Assembly: GCA_024275315.1 (NCBI GenBank)
Contig: JAJRZK010000026.1
Span: 42,501 to 106,500 of the forward strand
Direction: 5' to 3'
From: Nitrospirota bacterium
GTDB lineage: Bacteria > Nitrospinota_A > UBA7883
Length of the DNA stretch: 64,000 nucleotides
Shown here: piece after piece, positions 1 to 9,737 of the stretch
How the letters are laid out: the number at the start of each line of letters is the position of its first letter
How positions within the stretch are numbered: the stretch's first letter is position 1
Notes under the pieces: generated by a model
What the model saw: only the letters and a program-made list of their open reading frames with translations
What the model was told of the DNA's origin: nothing
Databases searched by the model: none
Program-made: the position numbers and the translations under genes

Positions 1-178
1 GGACCCTGGATTCTCCCAGGCTTTCCACCCCGGCATCAAGCGCCGCAACCGCAGAAGCCACGTCCACGGTTTTCGTTACGGCGATCAACTCCACCGAACC
101 GGGGTCTCGCCCGGCCCGTTTCGCCGCCTTTTCGATCGCCCCCCTGGTGCGGGCGATATTTGCAACTATATGGCGCAT
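1..178 (-). CDS. YggS/PLPBP-family PLP homeostasis protein, N-terminal part (truncated by window edge)
   Basis: My translation of the minus strand from ATG at 178: MRHIVANIARTRGAIEKAAKRAGRDPGSVELIAVTKTVDVASAVAALDAGVESLGESRV; matches the YggS N-terminal pattern (AKRAGRDPxSVxLxAVxKT...GExRV). Not in the ORF track because it is cut by the window edge. Confidence 0.85.
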   Translation of the reverse strand, partial: MRHIVANIARTRGAIEKAAKRAGRDPGSVELIAVTKTVDVASAVAALDAGVESLGESRV

Positions 179-321
179 TTTCGCCTGAAGCCGTACAGAT
201 ACATCGTAACCGAACAACAATCCCTATTCAAACATAAACGCCTATCAGGACACTTCTGAAACAGTCGATGGACATTGGCGATGACAGCCGCGACACCTGG
301 AGCAAATCCTTGCGCAATATC

Positions 322-750
322 CTAGTGACCGCTTTGTGACAGACGGGTGAGGGTTTCGGAATCCCGGCTTTTGTTCTTGAGATTTATATAATCGCCAAAT
401 AACGTGAAATACTCCGGGTTACTGGAGAATTTTTCCCTGATAACCCCGGATTTTATGACATTTGATATGGCCTCCCTGGTAAGAGATTTCCCCTGGTCTA
501 TTCCTTGGACCAGATTCGCCCCTTTCATGGAGAGATACGCAAGTGTAGCCGCGTACGCCACCAGCGATTGTTCATCCAGGTCTGTTTGTGTTTTCATTTT
601 GTCCACTTGCTGGAGCAGAGTAAGCTTCTCGGCGGTGTTGGGTAGCGATTTTAGTGTGCCGAGCATGAGCATAGCCCAGTTTTTGACATCTGCGAGGTAA
701 GGCTGCTTGCCGGAATAATGCCGGTTGGTGTCGTCAACAGAATAGACCAT
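322..750 (-). CDS. hypothetical protein (142 aa)
   Basis: Intact ORF in the gap between dnaN and yggS, same strand, protein-like composition; no family recognised. Confidence 0.6.
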   Translation of the reverse strand: MVYSVDDTNRHYSGKQPYLADVKNWAMLMLGTLKSLPNTAEKLTLLQQVDKMKTQTDLDEQSLVAYAATLAYLSMKGANLVQGIDQGKSLTREAISNVIKSGVIREKFSSNPEYFTLFGDYINLKNKSRDSETLTRLSQSGH

Positions 751-830
751 GGCTTCTCACGATGTTTATATCCAGCCCGGTCCAACCCGGCCGGATGAGG
801 TGGTACGATTGCATACCGCCGTTTTCAACG

Positions 831-1931
831 CTATATCCGCATGGGCATTATTATGCAAAGCAGTCCAGGGTCTTCAGGGGTTTTCGCCATTACCGGCCTG
901 AGCTGATCTTGCATATTTACGACAACCTCATCCCCTCCCAGGATTCCCAGCACGTCCAAAAGGTATTGGGCGTTTAGGCCGATGGAGATTTCATCACCTT
1001 CAAAATCAATGGGTATCTCGTCCTTGGCCTCACCGAGCTCACCTCCCTCACTGACAAGCGTCAGGCTTTTCTCACTGAAAGTCAACCTTATCATGTGTGA
1101 TTTCTCATCCGCCAGGGTCGCCACACGCCGTAGGGCGTGGGAGAACTCGTTGGCGCTGAGCCTGGCCGTTTTGTCGGAAGATTTCGGAATGACCTGCTCA
1201 TAGTTGGGATAGGCTCCATCGATCAGCCGGATACTCAGACGCAGGGAGCCCTTTACGAAAATGACATGGTTGTCCTGTTTTAGAAATTTCAAATCTCCGT
1301 CAATTTCGCTGATAATTTTTGTAAGCTCCTGGATCGCTTTTCTGGCTACGATGAATGTCGTGGGTTCGCCTACTCCGAACGCGCCTTCCCTTTCCACAAA
1401 AGCGAGCCGATGCCCGTCTGTGGCCACCAGGCGGATATTTGTAGGGCTCACCTCAAAAAAAGCGCCGTTAAGTGTCAGTCGTGTTTCGTCCTGGGAGATG
1501 GCGTAGCTGGTTTTGCGGATCATGTCGCCGAGCATCTCGCCTTCGAGTCCTATCAACTTCGACTCATCGTGCTCTGGAAATGACGGGAACTCCTCGGGAT
1601 CGATCGTAGCCAGATTGAACTTGGATTTGCCGCTGGCGATACGGCATCGCCCGTCGTCATCAACCTTAAGATGGATATCTGAAGAAGGCAGTTCCCGCAC
1701 AATGTCGTGCAATTTTTTTGCCTGAACCGTAACACTGCCTGTAGAAGCGACATTGGCCCCATAAGAGCCTTTCAGCCCCATATCGAGATTGGTGGCGTAC
1801 ACGGTGATGCCGGATTCATCGGCCTCGATCAACACGTTAGCCAGTATCGGCATCGGGCCTTTGATGGAAACAACGCCCTGCACGCGTTGCAGAACTTTTA
1901 GAAAATCATCCCGGTTGATCGTAAATTCCAT
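831..1931 (-). CDS. dnaN: DNA polymerase III beta sliding clamp
   Basis: 366 aa; MEFTINRDDFLKVLQRVQGVV..., ATDGHRLA, C-terminal IMPMRI typical of DnaN. Confidence 0.97.
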   Translation of the reverse strand: MEFTINRDDFLKVLQRVQGVVSIKGPMPILANVLIEADESGITVYATNLDMGLKGSYGANVASTGSVTVQAKKLHDIVRELPSSDIHLKVDDDGRCRIASGKSKFNLATIDPEEFPSFPEHDESKLIGLEGEMLGDMIRKTSYAISQDETRLTLNGAFFEVSPTNIRLVATDGHRLAFVEREGAFGVGEPTTFIVARKAIQELTKIISEIDGDLKFLKQDNHVIFVKGSLRLSIRLIDGAYPNYEQVIPKSSDKTARLSANEFSHALRRVATLADEKSHMIRLTFSEKSLTLVSEGGELGEAKDEIPIDFEGDEISIGLNAQYLLDVLGILGGDEVVVNMQDQLRPVMAKTPEDPGLLCIIMPMRI

Positions 1932-2121
1932 GGGTTCGCCAGATTAATGATGTATACAATAGAAATATTTATTATAATGGCCCTTACCGTCATCCTACGC
2001 TAATTAACAACAATATAAAGACTTAGTAAGTCTATCAACTCTGCAAACGCATGTCAATGAATGAAGGGGACGGAGAGGGATTCCACAAACATCCCATGGC
2101 GCCATACGGATTGAATATGAT

Positions 2122-2150
2122 GGAACCGGTCTGGGCGCCAAACCGGTTCC
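2122..2150. repeat. perfect inverted repeat GGAACCGGT-N11-ACCGGTTCC
   Basis: 9-bp perfect arms just downstream of the stop of the 2180..3031 minus-strand gene; no T tract follows. Confidence 0.6.
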
Positions 2151-2179
2151 GGGTTGTTCACGAATGTGATGGAAAACCG

Positions 2180-3031
2180 TTAATCCTGATACATCAGGCC
2201 GGCTCTGTAGTTGTTCCTTTGCGCCACGTTGGCTGTGGTGATCTGGGTTGCGAACATATGAAACTGCTTGGAAAAAGGGATGTAGAGTATGAAGGCAAAA
2301 GATAGCCCAACATGGATCATCCATGTGACGATGTAAAAAAGTTGCAAAATGCCTTTGTTGCCCATAAACAGGGTGTTTATTATCAACCCGAAAAAATTTC
2401 CACCAGGTGACCAGTGGTTTGGGAAATCCTGTATCGCCAGCCGTGTGCCCTCCAGGGCGAACGCGGAAATGACAACTAACAGCAGCAATATCATGATCGC
2501 GGCGTCTTCAAAATTGCCCACTATTCTCTCCGGTGTGAACACGTATCGTCTTAAAAGAAAGAAAATCAACGTAAACCCCAGGAATATCCCGGAAAGATCC
2601 AGCGTCAACGAGAAAACCTGCCAGGTTGTTCCGTTTAGGATGCTTCCATAGAAAAAATCGTAATCCAGGGCCACCGTGGCCGTGCCGGCCACCAGGAGGT
2701 AGAACGCCCACATTGTAATAATCAAAGCCCACTGGCGGACAATATTTTGGGTTTTGACGCGATAAGCGAAAAAACACTCCTTGGAGAAAAGCTTCCTGAT
2801 GGAAAGGATTATCACACCTATGGGGGAAATTCTCTTGAGTTCCGGTGTATCGTCCTCGTCTGCGCCGGAAAGCCATATTCTGATTTTCAGGTAAGAGGCC
2901 ATGGCAAACGCGGCCATCATCATTCCGGCAAGGATATAGAACCCGGTGTGCATGAACCGGGGAAGCCCTATGAAAACCTCTCTGCACAACCCGTCCGCGC
3001 ATGCCGCGTTTTCCCAAAGAGAATCAAACAT
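2180..3031 (-). CDS. NarI/DsrM-like membrane cytochrome b (respiratory nitrate reductase gamma-type / Hdr-linked) family protein
   Basis: 283 aa, several TM segments, C-terminal GLSFAFILYIPFSKQFHMF typical of NarI/DsrM/HmeC-type cytochrome b subunits. Confidence 0.7.
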   Translation of the reverse strand: MFDSLWENAACADGLCREVFIGLPRFMHTGFYILAGMMMAAFAMASYLKIRIWLSGADEDDTPELKRISPIGVIILSIRKLFSKECFFAYRVKTQNIVRQWALIITMWAFYLLVAGTATVALDYDFFYGSILNGTTWQVFSLTLDLSGIFLGFTLIFFLLRRYVFTPERIVGNFEDAAIMILLLLVVISAFALEGTRLAIQDFPNHWSPGGNFFGLIINTLFMGNKGILQLFYIVTWMIHVGLSFAFILYIPFSKQFHMFATQITTANVAQRNNYRAGLMYQD

Positions 3032-3092
3032 GTTTCAAGCTCCCACAAAGATTACAACGTAAACTCTCCATTATCCGCTCGTTCAAGCGAAG

Positions 3093-3395
3093 TCATTCAG
3101 GCTCGATGGTGCAGGTGAGCGGAAAGCATTGCGCCCTGGCCATCCTGTGTACCGACTCTACTTTGAATTCCGCCCGTTCAAGGGGCATCAGTGAGACATA
3201 CTCAAGGCCGTTATAGTGAATGCAGTACATTAAATCAACCGCTTTGTCGTGATCCAGGTTAAAAACGCTCTTAAGTATCATGACAACAAAATCCATCGTA
3301 GTCACCGGGTCGTTGTGCATAACGACCCAATACAACGGAGACAGCCCCTCCTTACTTTTTGCTTCGGCGCTGTATTGATAATCGGCGCGGTTCAT
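3093..3395 (-). CDS. clpS: ATP-dependent Clp protease adaptor ClpS
   Basis: 100 aa; YWVVMHNDPVTTMDFVVMILKSVFNLDHDKAVDLMYCIHYNG matches the ClpS signature (xHNDxxTxMxFV). Confidence 0.9.
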   Translation of the reverse strand: MNRADYQYSAEAKSKEGLSPLYWVVMHNDPVTTMDFVVMILKSVFNLDHDKAVDLMYCIHYNGLEYVSLMPLERAEFKVESVHRMARAQCFPLTCTIEPE

Positions 3396-3600
3396 ATCCG
3401 TGTAGCCCTGCAGCTTTCTCGATATTTCACCATGTCAACTACCCTATAATAGCACAAGCTGCCGATAAATCCGCACGATCAGGGTGTTTTTGGTCCCGGC
3501 CGCCCCCTGTCAGGTAAGATCATTGATAGTTTAGGCATAAAAGTATAGTATTCATTATTGTTTGTCTTTGGCCCCAATAAAGCTATTTACCCGGGACGTG

Positions 3601-5277
3601 ATGCTGAACACAAAAATCCGTTTGGGCAAAATCCTGCTCCAGTCAGGAGCCATCACCACGGATGACCTGGCCCTGGCGCTCAAAAGACAGGATGAAACCG
3701 GTGGCAGACTGGGGTGTGCTCTGGTCTCAGCCGGTTTGATAACAGAAGAGAGAATGATCGAGGCCCTGTCTGAACAGTTGAAAATACCGGTAATCGACAT
3801 GGCGTTGATTCATCCATCCCTGGACCTTTTGCGCAAGATACCTGAATCCGCCGCCCGTAACTATGTATTGATGCCGGTGGAACAATCCAACGGGTGTGTT
3901 CATGTCGCGATGGCCGATCCGCTCAACCTGGCCGCAGTGGACGAGCTCGCGGCTATGTTGTTGTGCAATATAGACGTTTCCATCGCGGCTGAAAGCCAAA
4001 TCATGGCCACGATAGACCATTATTATGGCGTATTAAACTACCAGGACAAGGCAATGCGTTTTGCCTTCACGGATCCGCGCGCTTATGGTCTGCAAAATGA
4101 AATCATTGATAATTCAGAAGATGTGGCCCCAATAGCTGGATTGCTCGAGGCGATTATAAGACAGGCCACCAGGGACAGGGCGTCGGATATTCATATCGAG
4201 CCGGGCGAGAAAAACCTGCGGATACGGTTCAGAATAGACGGTGTCATGTTCGACACCGATTCACCAACGAAAAATGTAGAATCAGCGCTCGTGTCGAGAA
4301 TCAAGGTCATCGCGAACATGGATATCTCCGATACGAGAATTCCCCAGGAAGGTCGTTTTAAGATGACTGTCGATTCCAAAAAACTGGAGTTTCGTGTGTC
4401 GTCTTTTCCAACGATATACGGAGAATCTGTCGTTATGCGCATGTTGGAGATGGACAGCGTTTTGATGAAGTTCGAGCAAACCGGCCTTGAAGGCGGAACG
4501 ATGGAGGATTTCAGGGAGTCTGTCACCATGCGTCGGGGGATGGTCATCGTTACAGGCCCCACCGGATCGGGCAAGACGACCACGCTTTATGCGGCGCTCG
4601 GCATGATCAACTCCACAGACAAAACGATTGTGACAATAGAAGATCCGGTAGAGTACCGTCTGAAACTGATACGCCAGACCCAGGTCAATCCGAAAGCGGG
4701 GCTTACGTTTGCGGTGGGGTTGAGGTCCATGCTCCGACAGGACCCGGATGTGATTATGGTGGGAGAGATACGGGACTCTGAGACGGCCATGATAGCGACC
4801 AGGGCCGCGATGACCGGTCATCTTGTTATGTCCACCATGCACACCGTCGACGCTGTGGGCGTTATAGAGCGATTGGAGGATCTGGGGGTGGCGCCTGGTG
4901 TAATCGCTTCTACCTTGAGCGGCGTGCTGGGGCAGAGGCTTGTAAGGAAAGTATGTCCATCTTGCAAAAATGAAGCAAAAACCGCACCGGCTGAAAGAGG
5001 CTATCTTCGGGCGGCGGAAAAATCAATAGCCTATGGTCGCCGGAAATGCGCCAAATGCAAAAACAGCGGATATTTCGGAAGAATAGGAATATTTGAACAC
5101 CTGAAAGTTGACCGGGAGATAAAAGAGCTGATCGCAAGCCGGGCGCGGCCGATTGCAATCAGAACATACGCCGTTAAATCCGGCCTCCTGACCACCATGC
5201 GCACGGATGGGCAAAACAAGGTAAAGCGGCGGATTACTACGAAAGAGGAATTGGACCGGTCGTATCTGGAAGAATAA
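3601..5277 (+). CDS. GspE/PilB-family secretion/pilus assembly ATPase with N-terminal MshEN-like domain
   Basis: Walker A GPTGSGKTTTLYAAL, Walker B/Asp box RQDPDVIMVGEIRD, Zn tetracysteine CPSC/CAKC; N-terminus carries two RLGxxLxxxGxIxxxxLxxAL repeats (MshEN-like). ATG at 3601 preferred over the TTG used by the track at 3562. Confidence 0.93.
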   Translation: MLNTKIRLGKILLQSGAITTDDLALALKRQDETGGRLGCALVSAGLITEERMIEALSEQLKIPVIDMALIHPSLDLLRKIPESAARNYVLMPVEQSNGCVHVAMADPLNLAAVDELAAMLLCNIDVSIAAESQIMATIDHYYGVLNYQDKAMRFAFTDPRAYGLQNEIIDNSEDVAPIAGLLEAIIRQATRDRASDIHIEPGEKNLRIRFRIDGVMFDTDSPTKNVESALVSRIKVIANMDISDTRIPQEGRFKMTVDSKKLEFRVSSFPTIYGESVVMRMLEMDSVLMKFEQTGLEGGTMEDFRESVTMRRGMVIVTGPTGSGKTTTLYAALGMINSTDKTIVTIEDPVEYRLKLIRQTQVNPKAGLTFAVGLRSMLRQDPDVIMVGEIRDSETAMIATRAAMTGHLVMSTMHTVDAVGVIERLEDLGVAPGVIASTLSGVLGQRLVRKVCPSCKNEAKTAPAERGYLRAAEKSIAYGRRKCAKCKNSGYFGRIGIFEHLKVDREIKELIASRARPIAIRTYAVKSGLLTTMRTDGQNKVKRRITTKEELDRSYLEE

Positions 5278-5341
5278 ACCAGAGGCGATTCACCCGTTTG
5301 CAGCAGAAAATGAATTATTGGAGGTCCCCTAAAGATCGGCA

Positions 5342-6568
5342 ATGGCTCCGGTATATAAATACAAGGCGCGGAACGCGGCAGGTGGCCGGGAAGAGGGGTT
5401 GGTAAACGGCGAGACGGAAAACGAGGTCGCCAAAAGCCTTATCATCCGGGGTTTGTATCCGACGGAAATTGTCAAAACTCGGAAAAAGCATGATCTGCTG
5501 AAAATCATGCATGGCTTTTTCTCGCCCGCATCCTTTGGGGACAGGCTTCTTTTTACGACACAGCTTGCCGCCCTGTTCAAGGCCGGGATTCCCCTGATCG
5601 GATCACTAGATACGATAGCGGCGCAATCCGGAAGTGGAAAAATGGCGGAGGCTGCGCTTGGAATCAAGGCCGACGTTATAGAAGGGGTTTGCTTAAGCGA
5701 GGCGATGAAATCCCGGGGGGATATGTTTTCGGAAGTCTACACAGCCATTATTGCGGCCGGAGAGAGCTCAGGGTCCCTGGACAGCTCCCTGGATAACCTG
5801 GTGATAATGCTGGAGCGGGAAAATGATCTGAACAGGAGGATCCGGGATGTCACCAGGTACCCCAAGATAGTTCTCGCTGGCATGTTTACAGCTATTGTAA
5901 TAATCATGAACTTTGTGGCTCCAAAGTTCATATCGATATTCGAAAAAGCAGACCTTGAATTGCCCCTGGCCACACGGGCGCTTTTTTTTATCAGTGATTT
6001 TTTCCAGAATCACTGGTTCGCCGTGATCGAGATATTTCTGGCGGTGTACATTATCTCGTTATTGGTGTTTTCTACGAAGGATGGGCGTATAAAATTGCAT
6101 ACGGCCATGATAAAAGCGCCGGTGACAGGAGCAATAACCAGAGACATGCAATTGGCCAAATGGCTCAATGTCCTGGCCGCGCTTATCAAAAGCGGCATGC
6201 CAATCATACAGTCCCTGGCGATATCCTCCAGGGTCACGGAGAACGAGCGCCTCGCCCAGGTGATAACCTCTGTGCGGGAAAAGGTGGCCGATGGGTCCGG
6301 GTTGACGGGACCGTTGCGAGAGCACCGTGACGTTATTCCTCCCGTTGTCACCCAAATGGTCGCATCCGGGGAGCAATCGGGAAAACTGGACGAAATGCTG
6401 CTTAAAGCCAGCCTCTTTCTGGACAATGAAGCCCGGGGGAAAATCAAGGCTGTCTCCGTCATGGCCGAATCGGCGGTGATTGTGGCCCTGGGGCTTCTTG
6501 TGATGTTTCTCGCCCTGGCGATTTTTACTCCGATGTGGGATATGACCAAAATGGCGAGAGGAGGTTGA
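5342..6568 (+). CDS. type II secretion system F / PilC family inner-membrane protein
   Basis: 408 aa; duplicated GspF domain (FTTQLAALFKAGIPLIGSLDTIA..., MVASGEQSGKLDEMLLKASLFLD); directly follows the PilB/GspE gene. Confidence 0.93.
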   Translation: MAPVYKYKARNAAGGREEGLVNGETENEVAKSLIIRGLYPTEIVKTRKKHDLLKIMHGFFSPASFGDRLLFTTQLAALFKAGIPLIGSLDTIAAQSGSGKMAEAALGIKADVIEGVCLSEAMKSRGDMFSEVYTAIIAAGESSGSLDSSLDNLVIMLERENDLNRRIRDVTRYPKIVLAGMFTAIVIIMNFVAPKFISIFEKADLELPLATRALFFISDFFQNHWFAVIEIFLAVYIISLLVFSTKDGRIKLHTAMIKAPVTGAITRDMQLAKWLNVLAALIKSGMPIIQSLAISSRVTENERLAQVITSVREKVADGSGLTGPLREHRDVIPPVVTQMVASGEQSGKLDEMLLKASLFLDNEARGKIKAVSVMAESAVIVALGLLVMFLALAIFTPMWDMTKMARGG

Positions 6569-6585
6569 CATGTGTAAAACATGTC
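6567..6585. repeat. perfect inverted repeat GACATGT-N5-ACATGTC between convergent genes
   Basis: Overlaps the pilC-like stop codon and precedes the 3' end of the convergent pilZ gene; possible bidirectional transcription-end hairpin, no strong T tract. Confidence 0.5.
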
Positions 6586-6589
6586 GTGA

Positions 6590-6970
6590 TTAATTCTTAA
6601 TGGTTTTGCCTCTGGAAATAATAAACCCGGTCATCCTGTCCCGGACCGCCTCGTCGATGACAAGATATCGCACCATGATCATGGGCGTCATTTTACCTTT
6701 ATAGCTAACCTCTTCTTTGCGCACCACCTCTGCCGTGACCAGCACCGGCTCCTTTTGATAGGTGAAGTATATTTCAAGGTAGACAAGGGTTTTGGCTGGT
6801 AAAGGTTTGCCGACCATGATCGCCGCGCCATTGGCGGAAAAGTTGCCGCCTATCCCCCTGAAAGTGGAAGATACCCGGTATTTACCATCCTTGATTTTTT
6901 TTGCGAACCTGTACCGAACAGGAGCCCGTAGCTCCATCCTGAAGAATTGTCGCTCAGATTGTTCGGACAA
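6590..6970 (-). CDS. PilZ-domain protein
   Basis: 126 aa; RxxxR motif (RMELR) near the N-terminus and NFSANG (N/DxSxxG). Confidence 0.8.
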   Translation of the reverse strand: MSEQSERQFFRMELRAPVRYRFAKKIKDGKYRVSSTFRGIGGNFSANGAAIMVGKPLPAKTLVYLEIYFTYQKEPVLVTAEVVRKEEVSYKGKMTPMIMVRYLVIDEAVRDRMTGFIISRGKTIKN

Positions 6971-6998
6971 AATTTAAACCCCACATTGGCGCAAACGA

Positions 6999-7667
6999 TT
7001 ACATTTTCTCTCGCAACACGATGATCTCCACCCTGCGGTTCCTTGGTCTGTTCTCCGGAATCATCGGATATCTCGGCTTGTAATGGGCATAGCCGACAGC
7101 GGCGAAACGGCGCGCTTCCAGCCCCATTTCGTCGATGAAATATCTAACAACAGCGGACGCTCTCGCCGTCGAGAGCTCCCAGTTGCTCGGGTAACGTTCG
7201 CTCTTGATCGGTTCATCGTCGGTGTGCCCCTCCACCAATACCTTGTATCGGTTTTTTTTCAGGATGCGCGAAAGGTGTTTTAGAAAAAACTTGATGTCGT
7301 CGGTCAGCTCGGCGCCTCCCTGCTTGAAAAAAAGATCACCCTCGGCGAACATTACCAGGCCCCTTGTGTCCGAAGTAAGCTGTACCTGGTTTACGAGGTT
7401 GTTATCTTTGATCAGCCCTTCGATGTTTTTTTCCAGAACGCTGGGGTCGAATTTCCGCTCTACCAGCGATTTACCCCCCAGAGCGTCGCCCACTTTTCTA
7501 AGCATACCGATATAATCCTGGCTGGATGGTTCAATGATCATGAACAGCATCACGAAAAACGTGAGCAGAAGCATCATCATGTCGCTTAAGGTGGTCAGCC
7601 AGCCTGTGTCCCCCGCCCCCTCCTCCCGGGCTTTTTCCACGTCTGACAGTTTATATTTTTTGACCAT
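6999..7667 (-). CDS. motB: MotB-like OmpA-family protein
   Basis: 222 aa; single N-terminal TM with TLSDMMMLLLTFFVMLF (plug/proton Asp) and OmpA peptidoglycan-binding motif VEGHTDDEP...NWELSTARA. Confidence 0.9.
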   Translation of the reverse strand: MVKKYKLSDVEKAREEGAGDTGWLTTLSDMMMLLLTFFVMLFMIIEPSSQDYIGMLRKVGDALGGKSLVERKFDPSVLEKNIEGLIKDNNLVNQVQLTSDTRGLVMFAEGDLFFKQGGAELTDDIKFFLKHLSRILKKNRYKVLVEGHTDDEPIKSERYPSNWELSTARASAVVRYFIDEMGLEARRFAAVGYAHYKPRYPMIPENRPRNRRVEIIVLREKM

Positions 7668-7673
7668 AACGGT

Positions 7674-8483
7674 TTATTTGAAGGATCTCGGTTTGCGCCT
7701 GCTTTCCTTGAGCACCTGGTCGTAATACATGGCTCTCAGGTATGGAGGCAGAAAGGAATTGAGCTTGCGCTCTATAATCCTGGGGTTGATCCCTCCCTGT
7801 ATCATTATCACTCCTTCGATGATGATCCGGTTGACAAGCATCTCGTCATCTGACCTGGACCGGAGTTTCTCTGCAATCGGGACGAAGAAAAGGTTCGCCA
7901 TCATCGCGCCGTAAAAAGTTGTTATCAACGCCACAGCCATCCCCTCGCCTACGGTTTTTGAAGTGTCCTCACCTCCCATGCCACGTAGCATCGCCACGAG
8001 CCCGATCAGCGTGCCTATCAACCCAAACGAAGGGCTGAACCTGCCTGCGGCCCTGAATATATGTTCTCCCGCGCGATGGCGCACCTCCACAAAATCCAAC
8101 TCGGTCTCCAACACTTCTCTGATAAGCGCGCTGGGGTGGCCGTCTATCACCATTTCCAGCCCCAGCTTGATGAAACGGTTATCGCTTTTTTTCAAATCTT
8201 CCTCGAGAGACAACAATGATTTTTGCCTCGCCTTGAAAGAGAGCTGGACCATCATTTTTATCACCCATCCAGGGGTCTGCACGTCCTTCTTGAAAATCTG
8301 CATCAGAACGCCCATCACCCTTAATATCCTGGGCAATGGATAGGAGATCAGCACCGCGGCGAATGTGCCGCCGCCTACAATCATCAATGATGGCAGGCTT
8401 ACGAAAATACCTATACCTCCCTGGGTGAATATGGCGTAAAAAAGTAGCCCGACACCGGCTATGATCCCGAGAAATGTAGTCAA
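7674..8483 (-). CDS. motA: MotA/TolQ/ExbB proton channel family protein (MotA-like)
   Basis: 269 aa; FAAVLISYPL, PSFGLIGTLIGLVAMLRGM, GEGMAVALITTFYGAMMANLFFVPIAEKLR typical of MotA. Confidence 0.92.
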   Translation of the reverse strand: MTTFLGIIAGVGLLFYAIFTQGGIGIFVSLPSLMIVGGGTFAAVLISYPLPRILRVMGVLMQIFKKDVQTPGWVIKMMVQLSFKARQKSLLSLEEDLKKSDNRFIKLGLEMVIDGHPSALIREVLETELDFVEVRHRAGEHIFRAAGRFSPSFGLIGTLIGLVAMLRGMGGEDTSKTVGEGMAVALITTFYGAMMANLFFVPIAEKLRSRSDDEMLVNRIIIEGVIMIQGGINPRIIERKLNSFLPPYLRAMYYDQVLKESRRKPRSFK

Positions 8484-8507
8484 ATTCCTTTCCTCTCGAT
8501 AACGGTG

Positions 8508-9737
8508 TTAAAGATTTACAGCGCAAATCCGGTCTTTCTGGATAACGAACTTCACCATCTCGTATTCACGGTCAATGGTTGTCGAATAATCCAGGATCGA
8601 TATTTTCACACCCGGATGGGCGATTCTGCCTACCTTCAGGCACGCCTTTGCGTTTCCCTTGTCATCGGGAGCCTTGCGCTCTCCGCTTTCAAGCTCTCGC
8701 ACCACTTCTCTTAGATATACCGTGGACAGAAGAGCGGCCCCCAGCCGCCTGTAGCTCTCCTTTTTACTTTTGTCCAACTGCAAGTCTTCTTTTGTCCTGG
8801 CTATATCAGACATGCTCATCAGGCACGACATGGGATCGTCCGGGTTGTATTGGATAATGAGGGATAACCCCCTGGCGGCGAATTGGGCGTCTTTTTCCGC
8901 TTTGGCAAGCTTTTTTGCAATCTCTTTGCAATACCTTTCGAACTCGGCGTGACGAATCTTGTAAAAAGGGTTGTAACCGATCACCACTTCGGTAGCGGCG
9001 CCTCCCTCCGATCCGATTTTGGAGACGCTTATTCCGTTCCTCGACCTGGTCACTCCCCCCACGAGCGCAGAAACGCCAGAGACGACAACTTTATCCCCAG
9101 CGCTCAGGTCGCAGTCTATCAGCGAGCCGTCCACAATTATCGACCCCATCGCCTCCATGTGGCAATGCTGGGCGAAGCTGACATTGATATTTTTCCCGGC
9201 GGTGATCAACGCCTTGTTTTCACCGGTGACCCCGCCCCTCAGGGAAACGTTTCCCTTTGCCTGTAGCCTTGCTCCTTCCACAAGCTCGAACACTTCTATA
9301 TCCGCGCCAGATTCGACTTTGTAATCGTAAGCCACTCCACCTTTTATTATTATCGTCGACTCAGAGGACAAGTTCCCGGTGTCCCTGCCGACGTCGCCTT
9401 CGATTTCCATATGGGGTGTAATATCCAGCTTTCCACCTCTTGCGCATAAAAACCCGTCTATCGCGCTCAGGATCGACGATTTTTCTTCGTGGTGCAAAAG
9501 CTTGCCTGAAAGAAGCGATTTGACCTCGACTCCTTTGGGGACAATGTACCTGATTCCTTTCTTGCCGTCCTTATGGGCTGATCCAGCCTCCAGCACTCGG
9601 GCGATTTCCTGGCCCTTGGCGACTTTCACAGGAACTGCGAAGATGGAACCGAGGTTTTTGTTGCGGAATTCGGTTACGATTTCTTCGTTGAATTTCAGGA
9701 GGAACTCTATATCCAGTTCCATGTCACTATTTGCCAA
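8508..9737 (-). CDS. FapA family protein (DUF342, polymer-forming beta-helix)
   Basis: 409 aa; IEGDVGRDTGNLSSESTIIIKGGVAYDYKVESGADIEV... GENKALITAGKNINVSFAQHCHMEAMGSIIVDG typical of DUF342/FapA. Confidence 0.85.
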   Translation of the reverse strand: MANSDMELDIEFLLKFNEEIVTEFRNKNLGSIFAVPVKVAKGQEIARVLEAGSAHKDGKKGIRYIVPKGVEVKSLLSGKLLHHEEKSSILSAIDGFLCARGGKLDITPHMEIEGDVGRDTGNLSSESTIIIKGGVAYDYKVESGADIEVFELVEGARLQAKGNVSLRGGVTGENKALITAGKNINVSFAQHCHMEAMGSIIVDGSLIDCDLSAGDKVVVSGVSALVGGVTRSRNGISVSKIGSEGGAATEVVIGYNPFYKIRHAEFERYCKEIAKKLAKAEKDAQFAARGLSLIIQYNPDDPMSCLMSMSDIARTKEDLQLDKSKKESYRRLGAALLSTVYLREVVRELESGERKAPDDKGNAKACLKVGRIAHPGVKISILDYSTTIDREYEMVKFVIQKDRICAVNL

